A stretch of DNA of 47,425 nt from an uncultured Oscillospiraceae bacterium (GCA_947625355.1 CANQOA010000014.1:1-47425); one strand, 5' to 3'. Counted from the stretch's first letter, positions 8,715 to 17,716 are shown. The notes: generated by a model not told the origin, from the letters alone. Translations and numbers: made by a program.

Positions 8715-10163
8715 TATGTTCCAATAGACGTCGGCGCAGCCGTCCCCCACGTCGATCCGGCGCAGGAACTGGCGCGCCACGATCTTTTTCTCCTCAAAAG
8801 CGAGGTCCTTGAATCGGATACGGTCCGGGGGAGCGGGGCGGGCGGCTTTTCGCCGCTGCGCCGACAGGATGGCCCGGCGCTGGTCCTCCAGCCGGTCCAG
8901 CGCCCGGCGGAGGGCGGCGCTGGACATGTCGCCGCTCTGGGAGAAGGCGTCCAGCAGACGGTCGCACCGCCGGTCCAGCTCCTCCAGGCGCTGGGCGGTG
9001 TCGTCGGACGCCGGGGGAGAGGCCGGAGGACACTTGTCCAGGACCTGCTGGAGCTGGTCCTGGACGGCGCTCTCCAGCGCGTCCAGATCCGCCCGCACGG
9101 CGGCGCGGCAGCCGGTCATGCTGTATCGGCCGCCGCAGTGGACATACCGGCGGGGCCCGTCCGCCGTCACCTTCAGACTGTAGCCGCAGGCGGCGCATTT
9201 GAGCAGCCCGCTGAGCCAGGTATGGGCGCCGCTGCCGCTGTTTTTCAGCTGGGCATTCCGTCCCAGCTTCCTCTGGCATGCCAGCCAGAGCTCCGCCGGC
9301 ACGATGCCGGGGCTGTTCAGCACGGACAGAGCCTGCTCCCTGGCCGGGGCGTAGCGCTTTCCCGCCCGGTCCCGGCGGCCGACCAGCAGCAGCCCGTGGA
9401 CGCCGTCAAAATCCTCCGCCGGGGAGGTGACCGCCGCGCCCAGGGCCGTGAAGTGCAGATAGACCTCCCGGTCGGCCATCACGTATACCGGCCCGTGCAG
9501 CAGCCGGGACAGAGCCGACCCATCCCAGGCTCCCCGCCGGGGCGCGGGGATGGACGCCTCATTCATGCGCCGCGCCACGCTGCTCAATGTGGCCCCCGGC
9601 CGGGCATATTCCTCGAAGGCCCGGCGCACCGCCGCCGCCTGCTCCGGCACGATCTTGAGGGCCGGCGCGGTCCGTCCGCCCTCCGTGATCCGGCCGATGG
9701 CGTACCCGTAGGGGGGCGGCCCGCCGGGCCAGGCACCCAGCCCCGCCCGGCGGTAGTAGTTGTCCCGGACGCGCTGGGCGGTGGTCTCCCGTTCCAGCTG
9801 AGCAAAGACCATGATGATGTGCAGCATGGCCCGGCCCATGGGGGTGGAGGTGTCGAAGTTCTCGCTGACGGATACGAACTCCACGCCGTTGGCCTGCAGC
9901 GTCTCCCAGAGGCGGCCGAAATCCGCCACCGACCGGGAGAACCGGTCCAGCCGGTAGACGAAGAGCTTTTCGATCCGCCCCGCCCGCACGTCCCCAAGCA
10001 GCCGCTGGAAGGCCGGCCGGCGGGTGTTTTTCCCGGAATAGCCCCTGTCCTCATAGACCGCCAGGGGACTGCCCGCCGTCCGGCGGCACAGCTCGATCTG
10101 CCCGTCGATGGAGAGGCTGTTTTGCTTCTCCACCGACTGGCGGGCATATACGGCCCACGTCAT
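8712..10163 (-). CDS. Large serine recombinase (site-specific integrase/invertase)
   Basis: A 483-residue large serine recombinase. The N-terminal resolvase domain has VYARQSVEKQNSLSIDGQ with nucleophile Ser10, then DRGYSGKNTRRPAFQRLL, VYRLDRFSRSVADF (catalytic Arg cluster) and AQLERETTAQRVRDN (end of the catalytic core and start of helix E). A Recombinase domain follows (GGPPPYGYAIG to RLLHGPVY). After it comes a zinc ribbon with C323 and C326 (CAACGY), paired to HCGG and GC in RYSMTGC, then a coiled-coil tail. Such enzymes integrate phages, ICEs or islands, or invert DNA. The start overlaps the upstream 40-codon ORF by ATGA. No transposition, phage or conjugation genes are adjacent, so it is orphaned or domesticated here. 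Confidence 0.93.
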   Translation of the reverse strand: MTWAVYARQSVEKQNSLSIDGQIELCRRTAGSPLAVYEDRGYSGKNTRRPAFQRLLGDVRAGRIEKLFVYRLDRFSRSVADFGRLWETLQANGVEFVSVSENFDTSTPMGRAMLHIIMVFAQLERETTAQRVRDNYYRRAGLGAWPGGPPPYGYAIGRITEGGRTAPALKIVPEQAAAVRRAFEEYARPGATLSSVARRMNEASIPAPRRGAWDGSALSRLLHGPVYVMADREVYLHFTALGAAVTSPAEDFDGVHGLLLVGRRDRAGKRYAPAREQALSVLNSPGIVPAELWLACQRKLGRNAQLKNSGSGAHTWLSGLLKCAACGYSLKVTADGPRRYVHCGGRYSMTGCRAAVRADLDALESAVQDQLQQVLDKCPPASPPASDDTAQRLEELDRRCDRLLDAFSQSGDMSSAALRRALDRLEDQRRAILSAQRRKAARPAPPDRIRFKDLAFEEKKIVARQFLRRIDVGDGCADVYWNI

Positions 10164-10282
10164 CCGTCCTCTGCCTCCCGCCGGGCGGCCAGCTTCCGCG
10201 CCAGAGCCGCCGCCAGCTCCGCCAGCCGCTCTGCCTGGCGGGCGGGCTCGTCCGGCTGCGGATGGATATGCCGAATGTCCAT
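10160..10282 (-). CDS. Small ORF (40 aa) translationally coupled to the recombinase
   Basis: The ORF encodes a 40-residue, Ala/Arg/Glu-rich protein that begins MDIRHIHPQPDEPARQ. The second half (AERLAELAAALARKLAARR) would form an amphipathic, probably coiled-coil helix. The ATG at 10282 has GGGAGG at 7 nt. The stop TGA overlaps the recombinase ATG in an ATGA arrangement, the standard sign of translational coupling. I recognise no family. By position it may assist or control the recombinase, or simply provide coupled translation; this is inference. Confidence 0.6.
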   Translation of the reverse strand: MDIRHIHPQPDEPARQAERLAELAAALARKLAARREAEDG

Positions 10283-10372
10283 TCCCATCCCTCCCAAAGC
10301 ACTGTATGTGCCGGCGGGGCGCGCCATGCGGACAAATTTGAGAAGATTTTGACGGATAACGTAATAAAACTA

Positions 10373-10401
10373 TTGCACTGTTATGGTAAACCTGTTAAAA
10401 T
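10373..10401 (+). promoter_or_regulatory. Probable promoter of the M60 surface operon
   Basis: TTGCAC (10373-10378) and TAAAAT (10396-10401) are separated by exactly 17 nt, inside an AT-rich patch 51 nt before the M60 start. I saw no inverted repeats around it that the neighbouring recombinase could flip. Confidence 0.6.
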
Positions 10402-10452
10402 GTGTCGGAAACAGATCTTCCCTTGGCGGATCGAAGAAGATGAGGTGTAGCC

Positions 10453-13400
10453 ATGAAAAGACTGATCGCGGCGATGCTGGCACTGCTCATGGTGCTCAGC
10501 ATGGCTGTTCCTGTGGCGGCCGAGGACGAGGCGCCCGGCGATACGCCAGTTTTCACGGAGGGACCGACGGAGGGCCCCTCTGAGACGCCTGCGCCTACGG
10601 CGGAGCCGACGGCGGTTCCCGCGCCGGAAGAAGCGGACGGGACGCCGGAGCCCGCGGCAACGCCTGAGGCGGAGGCCGCCGAGACGCCGCTGCCCTCCGA
10701 CACGCCAGACCCTCTGCCGGAGGACACCGAGTCGCCCGAGCCCTCGGCTACGCCCGACCCGGACGCCGACGCGGAGCCCACCGAGACGCCCGATCCGGAC
10801 GCCAGCGCGGAGCCCACGGAGACACCGGACCCGGAGGCAAGTGAAGAGCCCACCGAGTCGCCCGATCCGGAGGCAAGTGAAGAGCCCACCGAGACGCCGG
10901 ATCCGGAGGCAAGTGAAGAGCCCGAAGAGACGCCGGAGCCCTCGACGGAGCCGGTGGCGCCGATATTCTTTTCCGACGCCCGCGGCCAGATCGACGTGAC
11001 CGTGAAGATGGCGCTGGAAATGGCGTGGACGCCCTCCTTCAGCGTGATGCTGTCCGGGGCGGAGCTTTCCCAGCAGACTGTCACCGCCGGCGGCACCGTC
11101 AGCTTCACCGGCCTGGCGGCGGGGGATCATACCCTGACCATCTCCGGGGAGGGCTTTGCCACCTATACCCAGACCGTCCACCTGGGGGAGAGCGACGGCG
11201 TCGTTCTCCGGCTGACCGTCGGGAAGCTGGCCGGCTATGACGGCGCGGTGCACTATGGCGTGCTGCGCGTCGGCGATGTGGACGGCGACGGCGACATCGA
11301 CGGGGACGACCGGCTCATGATGATGCGGGCCGTGGCGGGGGAGTCCTCCGAGGGCTTCACCGACCTCAACGGCGACGGCGTCACCACCCTGGCGGACGCG
11401 GAGTATCTGGCCAAGGGCCTGAATGCCGGCACGATCACCGCCACGGAGGAGCACTTCGTCCCGGCGGCGGCCGTGGCGGCCACCGCGCCGGAGGGCGTGA
11501 CCCTCAGCGGCCAGGAGAGCCTCTTCGCCAATGACGGGACTCCCTTTACCGCCGGCAACGGCGCGGCGATCTCCCAGGAGAACCCGGTGGAGGTGGACCT
11601 CAACCTGGCCTCCGGCGCGACCACCGACGTCATCATGCTGGAGCGGACCAATATCGACAGCGGCGAGATCGACATCACCCTGGAGGACGGCTCGACCGTT
11701 CGCGGCGTCATCAGCGGCGGGACCGATATGATCGCCATGATCGCCGCCGTTCCCACCGTCCAGGTGACCCGGGACGGCAGCGGCAATATCGTCGTGGACC
11801 TGGGCGGCCAAAAGGCCGTGAAAAAGGTGACCCTGCGGATCACCGGTACCACCGACGCCGCCGATCTGGCGTCCATCAGCCAGGTGGAATTCGTCAACGG
11901 TATGGCCGACCGCATCCCCGAGCCGCAGATGGACATCCCCGCGAATGTGGCGGCCGTAGGCGCCAGCCGGCAGTTTACCGTCTCCTGGCTGTCCTGTGTC
12001 AACGTCACCGGCTACCAGGTGGAGGTCAGCGACGGCGTCCATGAGGCGGAGATCACCCCTGTCACCGGCACCAGCCTGACCGTGACCGGCTATGGCAGTG
12101 ACGAGCTTCTCAACTATACGACCTATACCGTGCGGGTGCAGTCCGTGAACGGCACCTGGGCCAGCGGCTGGGCGGAGCCTGTGTCCGTCATGCCGAAGCC
12201 CACCGGCCGGCCGGACAAGCCGGACAACGTGAAGGCGGTGGGCGGCTATGAGTCCGTCACCGTCAGCTGGAAGAACATGAAGGACACCTCCGGGTATGAC
12301 TTGTTCTACATGCGGGAGGGGGACGGCTCCTTCACTAAGATCCCCGACCTGACGGCCAACAGCTACACGATCACGGGGCTGGACAGCTCCCAGGCCACCA
12401 CCTATGAGGCCTATGTGGTGGGCAAGAACGAGTTCGGCGACAGCGACCCCTCCATGCATGTCAGCGCCCAGACGGTCACGCTGCTGCCCGCCGAGATGCC
12501 CCGGTTCAACCTGATCAACCGGGACAGCGCCGGCCGGCCCGGCCGCGACCATATCGTGTCCGCTTCCCAGCGCAAGGGGACCATGCACGCCAGCCCCCTG
12601 GATACGGCGGAAGACACCGCCTGGGGCACCGTGGACAATGATCCCGCTTCCTACTATGAGCGCATGAGCTGGGACGACGGCGGCTACAACTGGGAGCCGG
12701 GCGGCGAGCGCGGGCTCAGCTATGTCTTTGACGGCGTGTACACCATGGACACCATCGGCATGATGTCCGCGGTGGACAGCAATATGGATTACACCTACAT
12801 CAAGATCCGCTGGTTCGACGCCGACGGCGCCAGCCACCTCATCAGCTATGACCAGATGAGCTCCGAGCGGCGCACCGACAGCCAGGGCAAGACCTACTTC
12901 TTCCTGCGGCTGCCCTATCCCGTGTCGGCGAGCCAGATCCAGATCGGCACGGCCCGCTATTGGGCCGGCAACCCCTCGGTCAATGTTTCCGAGGTGTACT
13001 TCTACCGGTATGATCCCCTGAAGGGGGAGCTGCGGGCCCTGTACGCGGACGATCTGCACACCACCCTGGTGGAGGGCGTCACGGAGCAGCAGCTCAACGA
13101 CCTGAAGGCGCGCATCGAGGCGTCCGCCGACGAGTTCGGCGAGCCCAACCCGGACAAGGCGCAGCTGCTCAAGGAGTGGGAGACCGCATGGCAGATCTAT
13201 CATGACCAGTTCGCGGGCTCTGTCATCCGCGTCCACGGCGGCATCACCGCCAGCGGGGACGAGCACGGCTTTGGCGGTCTGAACGCGTGGCAGCCGCTGG
13301 GTGTGACGGCCGCGGCGGGGGAGAGCGTCACCGTCTATGTGGGCAGCGCGAACCAGAAAACGGGCGCGGCGACGAACCTGCAGCTGGTGGCGACCCAGTA

Positions 13401-15909
13401 CTATGCCGAGTCCAGCGCCATGAGCAAGGTGCTGACCACGTTGAAGGTGGGCGCTAACGAGATCCGTATCCCGAAGATCTGGACCAACACCGGCATGGAG
13501 TCCGGCGGCGCGCTGTATGTGCAGTACACCGGCGGCGCCAGGGCGGACGACGTCTATGCCGTGCGCGTCAGCGGCGGCACGCCCGTTCCCGTGCTGGACC
13601 TGTACCACGTGACCGATCCGGGCGCCCGTCTGGAGCGTGTGTCGGCGTATCTGGCGCAGCTGCAGAGCTACGCCGCCTCCCTCGAGCAGACCCACGCCGA
13701 GGTCCATCAGGGCGAGAGCGCCAGCAAAGAGGTCCAATACGCGTACGACGCGCGCACCTGCATCCTGGGCGCCAGCGATATCATGCTGGACACCATGATG
13801 CTGTCCCTGCCGGCACAGCAGATCCTGGCCGGCTGCGGCGGCAATGCCCAGACCCTGCTGGGGTCCCTGGACGCCATGGAGCAGATGATGGGCCTGTTCT
13901 ACCAGCACAAGGGCCTGAACGCCAGCGCGCCCAACGCGGTGGACCAGATCCCGCGGCGGCACCTGAATATCCGCTACCAGCGGATGTTCTCCGGCGCGTT
14001 CATGTACGCCTCCGGCGACCACATCGGCATCGGCTGGAACGAGACGGCCGGCATGGCCGGCTGCGGCGGTGTGATCACAGACGGCAACGGCCTGTATCAG
14101 AGCGGCAATTACTTTGGCTGGGGCATCGCCCATGAGATCGGCCACGACATCAACCAGGGCAGCTACGCCATCGCGGAGATCACCAACAACTACTTCGCCG
14201 TGCTGGCCCAGGCGCGCGACACCAACGGCAGCGTCCGCTTTGAGTACCCGAAGGTGTACGAGAAGGTCACCAGCGGCACCAAGGGGCGCGCCGGCAACGT
14301 GTTCACCCAGCTGGGGATGTATTGGCAGCTGCATCTGGCCTATGACAAGGGCTGGAACTTCAAAACCTATGACAGCTATGAAGAGCAGCTGAAAAACCTG
14401 TTCTGGGCCCGGGTGGACACCTATGCCCGCACTCCGTCCAAAGCCCCCGGCGGGCTTTCCCTGGCGGGCGCGGATATGGAGCAGACGCTGATGCGGCTGT
14501 GCTGCGCGGCGGCGGAACGGGATATCCTTGACTTCTTTGAGCGCTGGGGCAAGACCCCCGACGCGGACACGATCGCCTATGCCTCCCAGTTCGAGAAGGA
14601 GACCCGCGCCATCTACTACGTGTGCGACGACTCCCGCCGCTATACCCTGGAGAGGGGCGGCGCGAGCAAGCTGGCGGCGGACGGCACGACGGAGGCCATC
14701 GCCTCCGCCACCGCGGCGGTCCAGGGCCAGGCCAACCACGTCCAGCTCACGCTCGCGCCCAGCGGCACGGTGAGCGGCGAAGAGATCCTGGGCTATGAGA
14801 TCGTGCGCTGCACCGTCTCCGGCGGCAAGGTGGAGAAAAAGACCGTGGGCTTTTCCACCGACGGCAGCTTCACCGATGTGGTGGCGGCCATGAACAACCG
14901 GGCCGTCTACTACGAGGTCACGCTGGTGGATCAGTACCTGAACCGCTCCGCGGTCATGCGGACCAACACCCTGAAGATCCAGCACGAGGGCGACCTGGAC
15001 AAGACCTATTGGTCCGTCACCACCCAGGGCCTGGAGGCCACGGCCGTGGCGAAGGACGGCGACGAGTGGATGCCCGAGGGCGAGGAAGAGGACGTGGCCC
15101 TGCGCATGACCGACGGCAAGGCCGACACGGTCTACACCGCCGTGGTCGGGGAGGACGCCGGGATCCTGGTGGACTTCCGCCAGATCCAGGTGGTGGCCGG
15201 CTTCCGCTACACGGCCGGCTCCGACACGCCCATCACCGGATACGCCGTGGATGTGCGCCAAAACGGACAGTGGGTCCGGGCGGCGGAGGGTACTTTTACC
15301 GGCAATGATACTGTGTACTTCTCCAATACGGACGGCCTGTATGTGAGCACCTACGCGGCGGACGCCCTGTACCTGACCCTGACCGGTCAGCAGGGACAGA
15401 CCGTCTCGGTGGCCGAGCTGGACGTGCTGGGACCCACCGGCGACAACGTGGATATCTCGTCCGCGGAGGGGGCCGCCTCTATCGGCTATCTGGATGCCGA
15501 CTACCACTATGGCACGGAGCCCACGGATGTGATCCCGGCCGGCTCCCTGGTGTTCACCGGCACCTACAGCGGCAACGCGGCTTACAACGTGGTCGTGCTC
15601 TATGACCAGGACGGCGAGATCGTCGCCGCGCCCAGCGCCGACGGTACCAAGAGCGCCTATCAGGCCATTCTGGCGGCGCTGCCGGATACCGGCAAGATCC
15701 AGGATGTGGCCTCGGGCGCGTGGGTCTACTGGCTGCAGCCGGAGGATCTGGGCAGCTACACGCTGCCCCGGCAGGTCCGGGTGGAGCTGTACCGCGTGAA
15801 CGACGCCATGACCAACGAGGGCAAACGCCTGGTGAGCGACACGCTGTTCATCGACGTGCCCGCCCAGCCCGGAAAGATCAGCCTGACCGGCGCCGGCGGC
15901 GTGGGCTGA
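10453..15909 (+). CDS. Secreted M60-family (mucin-type) metallopeptidase with dockerin-like module
   Basis: A 1818-residue secreted protein. Signal peptide, residues 1-24 (KRLIAAMLALLMVLSMAVPVAA). Residues 25-165 are a Pro/Glu/Thr-rich linker with 12-residue repeats. A dockerin-like pair of calcium loops lies at about 273-326 (DVDGDGDIDGDDRLMMMRA, then DLNGDGVTTLADAEYLAKGL). Two fibronectin III domains (about 488-582 and 584-676) and a discoidin/F5-8C-like carbohydrate-binding region (about 697-857) follow. The M60 catalytic domain starts near 923, with zinc motif HEIGH (His1227, Glu1228, His1231) and a downstream Glu1242 as expected for HEXXH(8-28)E. Known M60 enzymes cut mucins and other O-glycosylated proteins. 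There is no wall-sorting signal of its own. The wall-anchored partner gene starts 20 nt downstream. Confidence 0.88.
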   Translation: MKRLIAAMLALLMVLSMAVPVAAEDEAPGDTPVFTEGPTEGPSETPAPTAEPTAVPAPEEADGTPEPAATPEAEAAETPLPSDTPDPLPEDTESPEPSATPDPDADAEPTETPDPDASAEPTETPDPEASEEPTESPDPEASEEPTETPDPEASEEPEETPEPSTEPVAPIFFSDARGQIDVTVKMALEMAWTPSFSVMLSGAELSQQTVTAGGTVSFTGLAAGDHTLTISGEGFATYTQTVHLGESDGVVLRLTVGKLAGYDGAVHYGVLRVGDVDGDGDIDGDDRLMMMRAVAGESSEGFTDLNGDGVTTLADAEYLAKGLNAGTITATEEHFVPAAAVAATAPEGVTLSGQESLFANDGTPFTAGNGAAISQENPVEVDLNLASGATTDVIMLERTNIDSGEIDITLEDGSTVRGVISGGTDMIAMIAAVPTVQVTRDGSGNIVVDLGGQKAVKKVTLRITGTTDAADLASISQVEFVNGMADRIPEPQMDIPANVAAVGASRQFTVSWLSCVNVTGYQVEVSDGVHEAEITPVTGTSLTVTGYGSDELLNYTTYTVRVQSVNGTWASGWAEPVSVMPKPTGRPDKPDNVKAVGGYESVTVSWKNMKDTSGYDLFYMREGDGSFTKIPDLTANSYTITGLDSSQATTYEAYVVGKNEFGDSDPSMHVSAQTVTLLPAEMPRFNLINRDSAGRPGRDHIVSASQRKGTMHASPLDTAEDTAWGTVDNDPASYYERMSWDDGGYNWEPGGERGLSYVFDGVYTMDTIGMMSAVDSNMDYTYIKIRWFDADGASHLISYDQMSSERRTDSQGKTYFFLRLPYPVSASQIQIGTARYWAGNPSVNVSEVYFYRYDPLKGELRALYADDLHTTLVEGVTEQQLNDLKARIEASADEFGEPNPDKAQLLKEWETAWQIYHDQFAGSVIRVHGGITASGDEHGFGGLNAWQPLGVTAAAGESVTVYVGSANQKTGAATNLQLVATQYYAESSAMSKVLTTLKVGANEIRIPKIWTNTGMESGGALYVQYTGGARADDVYAVRVSGGTPVPVLDLYHVTDPGARLERVSAYLAQLQSYAASLEQTHAEVHQGESASKEVQYAYDARTCILGASDIMLDTMMLSLPAQQILAGCGGNAQTLLGSLDAMEQMMGLFYQHKGLNASAPNAVDQIPRRHLNIRYQRMFSGAFMYASGDHIGIGWNETAGMAGCGGVITDGNGLYQSGNYFGWGIAHEIGHDINQGSYAIAEITNNYFAVLAQARDTNGSVRFEYPKVYEKVTSGTKGRAGNVFTQLGMYWQLHLAYDKGWNFKTYDSYEEQLKNLFWARVDTYARTPSKAPGGLSLAGADMEQTLMRLCCAAAERDILDFFERWGKTPDADTIAYASQFEKETRAIYYVCDDSRRYTLERGGASKLAADGTTEAIASATAAVQGQANHVQLTLAPSGTVSGEEILGYEIVRCTVSGGKVEKKTVGFSTDGSFTDVVAAMNNRAVYYEVTLVDQYLNRSAVMRTNTLKIQHEGDLDKTYWSVTTQGLEATAVAKDGDEWMPEGEEEDVALRMTDGKADTVYTAVVGEDAGILVDFRQIQVVAGFRYTAGSDTPITGYAVDVRQNGQWVRAAEGTFTGNDTVYFSNTDGLYVSTYAADALYLTLTGQQGQTVSVAELDVLGPTGDNVDISSAEGAASIGYLDADYHYGTEPTDVIPAGSLVFTGTYSGNAAYNVVVLYDQDGEIVAAPSADGTKSAYQAILAALPDTGKIQDVASGAWVYWLQPEDLGSYTLPRQVRVELYRVNDAMTNEGKRLVSDTLFIDVPAQPGKISLTGAGGVG
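10774..10917 (+). repeat. In-frame 36-bp tandem repeats in the M60 linker
   Basis: Four 36-bp units encode EPTETPDPDASA, EPTETPDPEASE, EPTESPDPEASE and EPTETPDPEASE, and a degenerate fifth follows. The last units are nearly identical at DNA level, so copy number can change by slippage without breaking the frame. The segment acts as an acidic, Pro/Thr-rich stalk. Confidence 0.85.
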
Positions 15910-15929
15910 GCGGCAGGAAGGAGCAGAAC

Positions 15930-17141
15930 ATGACGAGACGAATGGATCGATCCCGCTGGCTCGGGATCTTGCTGGCAGCGGTGCTGACGCTGTGCCTGTG
16001 GACCCCCCAGGCACAGGCGTCCGAGGCCGTTGACAAGAGCGCGGATATCATCGAGATATCCGAGGACGGCACCGTCACCCTCATCTCCGGGCACTTGGCG
16101 GAGGAGAAGCTGTCGTCATTGCAGCTGGAGCTGAAGGTGGAGGAGGGCGAGGCCGGATTCCAGTTCAGCGAGAGCCTGGGCGACAGGCTCAAGTATTGCA
16201 GCCATGGGGACGGGACGCTGCGGATCTTTATCGCCGGGTCCGAGCCGCTGCTGGCGGAGGGAGAGACATCCCTGGTGCTGGGCACGGTCACCGGCGAGGG
16301 CGTGCGCGTGACGCCGGTGGAGGATTCGCTGCAGTTCGTGCGGGGGACCCGGATGGCCGCCCAGACGCTGACCGAGGCCAAAAACCAGGAGCCTGACCCC
16401 ACGCCCGCGCCTGATCAGCCGCCGGAAGGCGGCGGCGCCGGCGAGCAAGCTCCGACCATCACGCCCGACCAGACGGAGGATGCGAGAAACCGGCTGATCG
16501 CGGAGCTGGATTCCGCCGCGGCGCTCTACGGCGCAGGCGACACGCGCTATACCCAGGACAGCTGGGGCAAGCTGCTGACGGCGGTGGAACAGGCCGTGCA
16601 GCTGCGCGACCGCGGCGACGCCTCGCAGGCGGAACTGGAAGCGGCGCTGGAGCAGCTGCGGGCGGCGATCCGGGGCCTGGTGCCCATTGGCAGGGCCGCT
16701 CTTGGCGAGGCGGTGACGAGCGCCAGAGCCTACGCCGCCGCGGAGTACACCCAGGACAGCTATCGCGCCCTGCAGGACGCGGTCGCCAACGCGGACGCCG
16801 TCTTGGCGGACCCGTCAGCCGATGAGACCGCCTGGTCGGAGGCCCTGGCCCGCTTGCAGGAGGCCATTGACAGGCTCGTGCCCTATACCGGCGCCGACAG
16901 CAACGGCAAGGCGATCCCTGACGGCCCAGACGGCGGCAGCGGCGGTGCAGATGGCCCCACCACGACGCCTGTGGTCAACACGCCAGCCCCCAGCGCCGCC
17001 CCCTCCGGCGGCAGCAAGGGAGCCCCCGGCGTGGCCCCGAACACGGGGGATGAGACGGCGGTCCTGCCCTGGATCATGCTGCTGACACTGTCCGGGACCG
17101 GTCTGCTCCTGCTGGCACGCCGCCGCAGGAAGAACCGGTAA
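15930..17141 (+). CDS. Wall-anchored surface protein with cohesin-like module and two FIVAR repeats
   Basis: A 403-residue protein. The ATG at 15930 follows AAGGAG and gives a clean signal peptide (WLGILLAAVLTLCLWTPQAQA); the open frame upstream is an overlap with the M60 gene and is not used. Residues about 32-140 form a beta-rich module (SLQLELKVEEGEAGFQFSES; TLRIFIAGSEPLLAEG; LVLGTVTGEGVRV) resembling a short cohesin-type fold; this is an inference from pattern. After a Pro-rich linker come two FIVAR-type helical repeats (about 187-252 and 254-320, each with YTQDSW/YTQDSY and ending in LVP). A Gly/Pro/Thr linker and an LPXTG-like sorting signal follow: APNTG at 369-373, hydrophobic WIMLLTLSGTGLLLLA and a basic RRRRKNR tail. 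It probably anchors a partner, such as the dockerin-bearing M60 enzyme, to the wall. Confidence 0.8.
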   Translation: MTRRMDRSRWLGILLAAVLTLCLWTPQAQASEAVDKSADIIEISEDGTVTLISGHLAEEKLSSLQLELKVEEGEAGFQFSESLGDRLKYCSHGDGTLRIFIAGSEPLLAEGETSLVLGTVTGEGVRVTPVEDSLQFVRGTRMAAQTLTEAKNQEPDPTPAPDQPPEGGGAGEQAPTITPDQTEDARNRLIAELDSAAALYGAGDTRYTQDSWGKLLTAVEQAVQLRDRGDASQAELEAALEQLRAAIRGLVPIGRAALGEAVTSARAYAAAEYTQDSYRALQDAVANADAVLADPSADETAWSEALARLQEAIDRLVPYTGADSNGKAIPDGPDGGSGGADGPTTTPVVNTPAPSAAPSGGSKGAPGVAPNTGDETAVLPWIMLLTLSGTGLLLLARRRRKNR

Positions 17142-17162
17142 AAGAAACGCCATAAATACGTT

Positions 17163-17193
17163 GATACGCCTCCGGCATCGCCGGGGGCGTATC
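17163..17193 (+). terminator. Hairpin closing the M60/cohesin-like operon
   Basis: GATACGCC (17163-17170) pairs with GGCGTATC (17186-17193), and an inner CCGGC/GCCGG pair extends the stem. It lies 21 nt after the stop. No U-tract follows, so termination may be weak or Rho-assisted. Confidence 0.6.
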
Positions 17194-17240
17194 CATTCTG
17201 CGGTCAAAGGCGCGCAGGGCGGCCGCTTTCCGATGTTCGG

Positions 17241-17489
17241 GACGGTGATTCACTGGACTGGAAGGAGCTGAGCGCCGATGAGATCTACAAGCGGGTGACC
17301 ACAAAGGTGGGGGCGGGGAGCATCGTGCTGTTTCACAACGCGGCCCTACACACGCCCGAGGCGCTGCCGTCCATCATCGAATACCTGCTCTCGGAGGGAT
17401 ATGAGATCGTACCGGTCTCGGAGCTGCTGCTCCAGGGAAATTACGACACGGACAACACCGGCCGGATGATCCCCTGCGAGAGCGCATAA
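17241..17489 (+). pseudogene. C-terminal remnant of a polysaccharide deacetylase (CE4)
   Basis: The frame reads DGDSLDWKELSADEIYKRV, then GSIVLFHNAALHTPEALPSI and LLSEGYEIVPVSELL, which is the typical last third of NodB-type deacetylases of the PdaA/spore-deacetylase kind. The upstream catalytic region (the TFDDG and HxxxH motifs) is absent. Homology stops abruptly near 17241, about 50 nt after the hairpin of the previous operon. A GTG at 17295 could start a 64-residue ORF, but it has no clear ribosome site. I call this a truncated relic. It is not part of the recombinase locus in any visible way. Confidence 0.75.
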
Positions 17490-17494
17490 GAGAA

Positions 17495-17716
17495 CGCGCC
17501 GGGCGGGCCCGGCGCGTCAGGCTGTCAAAGAATGGGTGAGAGGGAGCGAAGGCCGGTCAGGCCGAGCCGCGCGGCGGGCCGCGCGCCGATCCAAAAGCCG
17601 AAGAGCGACAGGCTTTTGGATCATGCCGGCGGGATCCACTCCCGCCGAGCAGATCCCATCGAGCGGTCAAAAAACTCGTTTTTTGATAAGCTCACGCGCC
17701 GGGCGGACCCGGCGCG
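17495..17716. mobile_element. Small structured repeat element flanked by a duplicated terminator hairpin (element A)
   Basis: The stem-loop with arms CGCGCCGGG and CCCGGCGCG is present at 17495-17516 and again at 17695-17716, exactly 200 bp apart, in direct orientation with one loop difference. Only the right copy has a T-tract (17717-17721). Just inside the left copy is TCAGGCTGTCAAAGAA (17517-17532). Just inside the right copy the complement begins TGAGCTTATCAAAAAAC, a degraded version of the same end. The interior folds into several hairpins: ATCCAAAAGCC with GGCTTTTGGAT, GGCGGGA with TCCCGCC, and TCAAAAAAC with GTTTTTTGA. No plausible gene is inside. It is MITE- or REP-like; see the matching ends of the element at 37841. 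Confidence 0.7.

Noticed and set aside
10283..10452. A recombinase-controlled invertible promoter for the M60 operon
   Set aside because: Attractive because a serine recombinase is adjacent, but I found no pair of inverted repeats flanking the promoter.
10381..16014. An 1877-codon minus-strand frame opposite the M60 gene
   Set aside because: Same antisense effect of GC-rich codons; signal peptide, HEIGH and domains are all on the plus strand.
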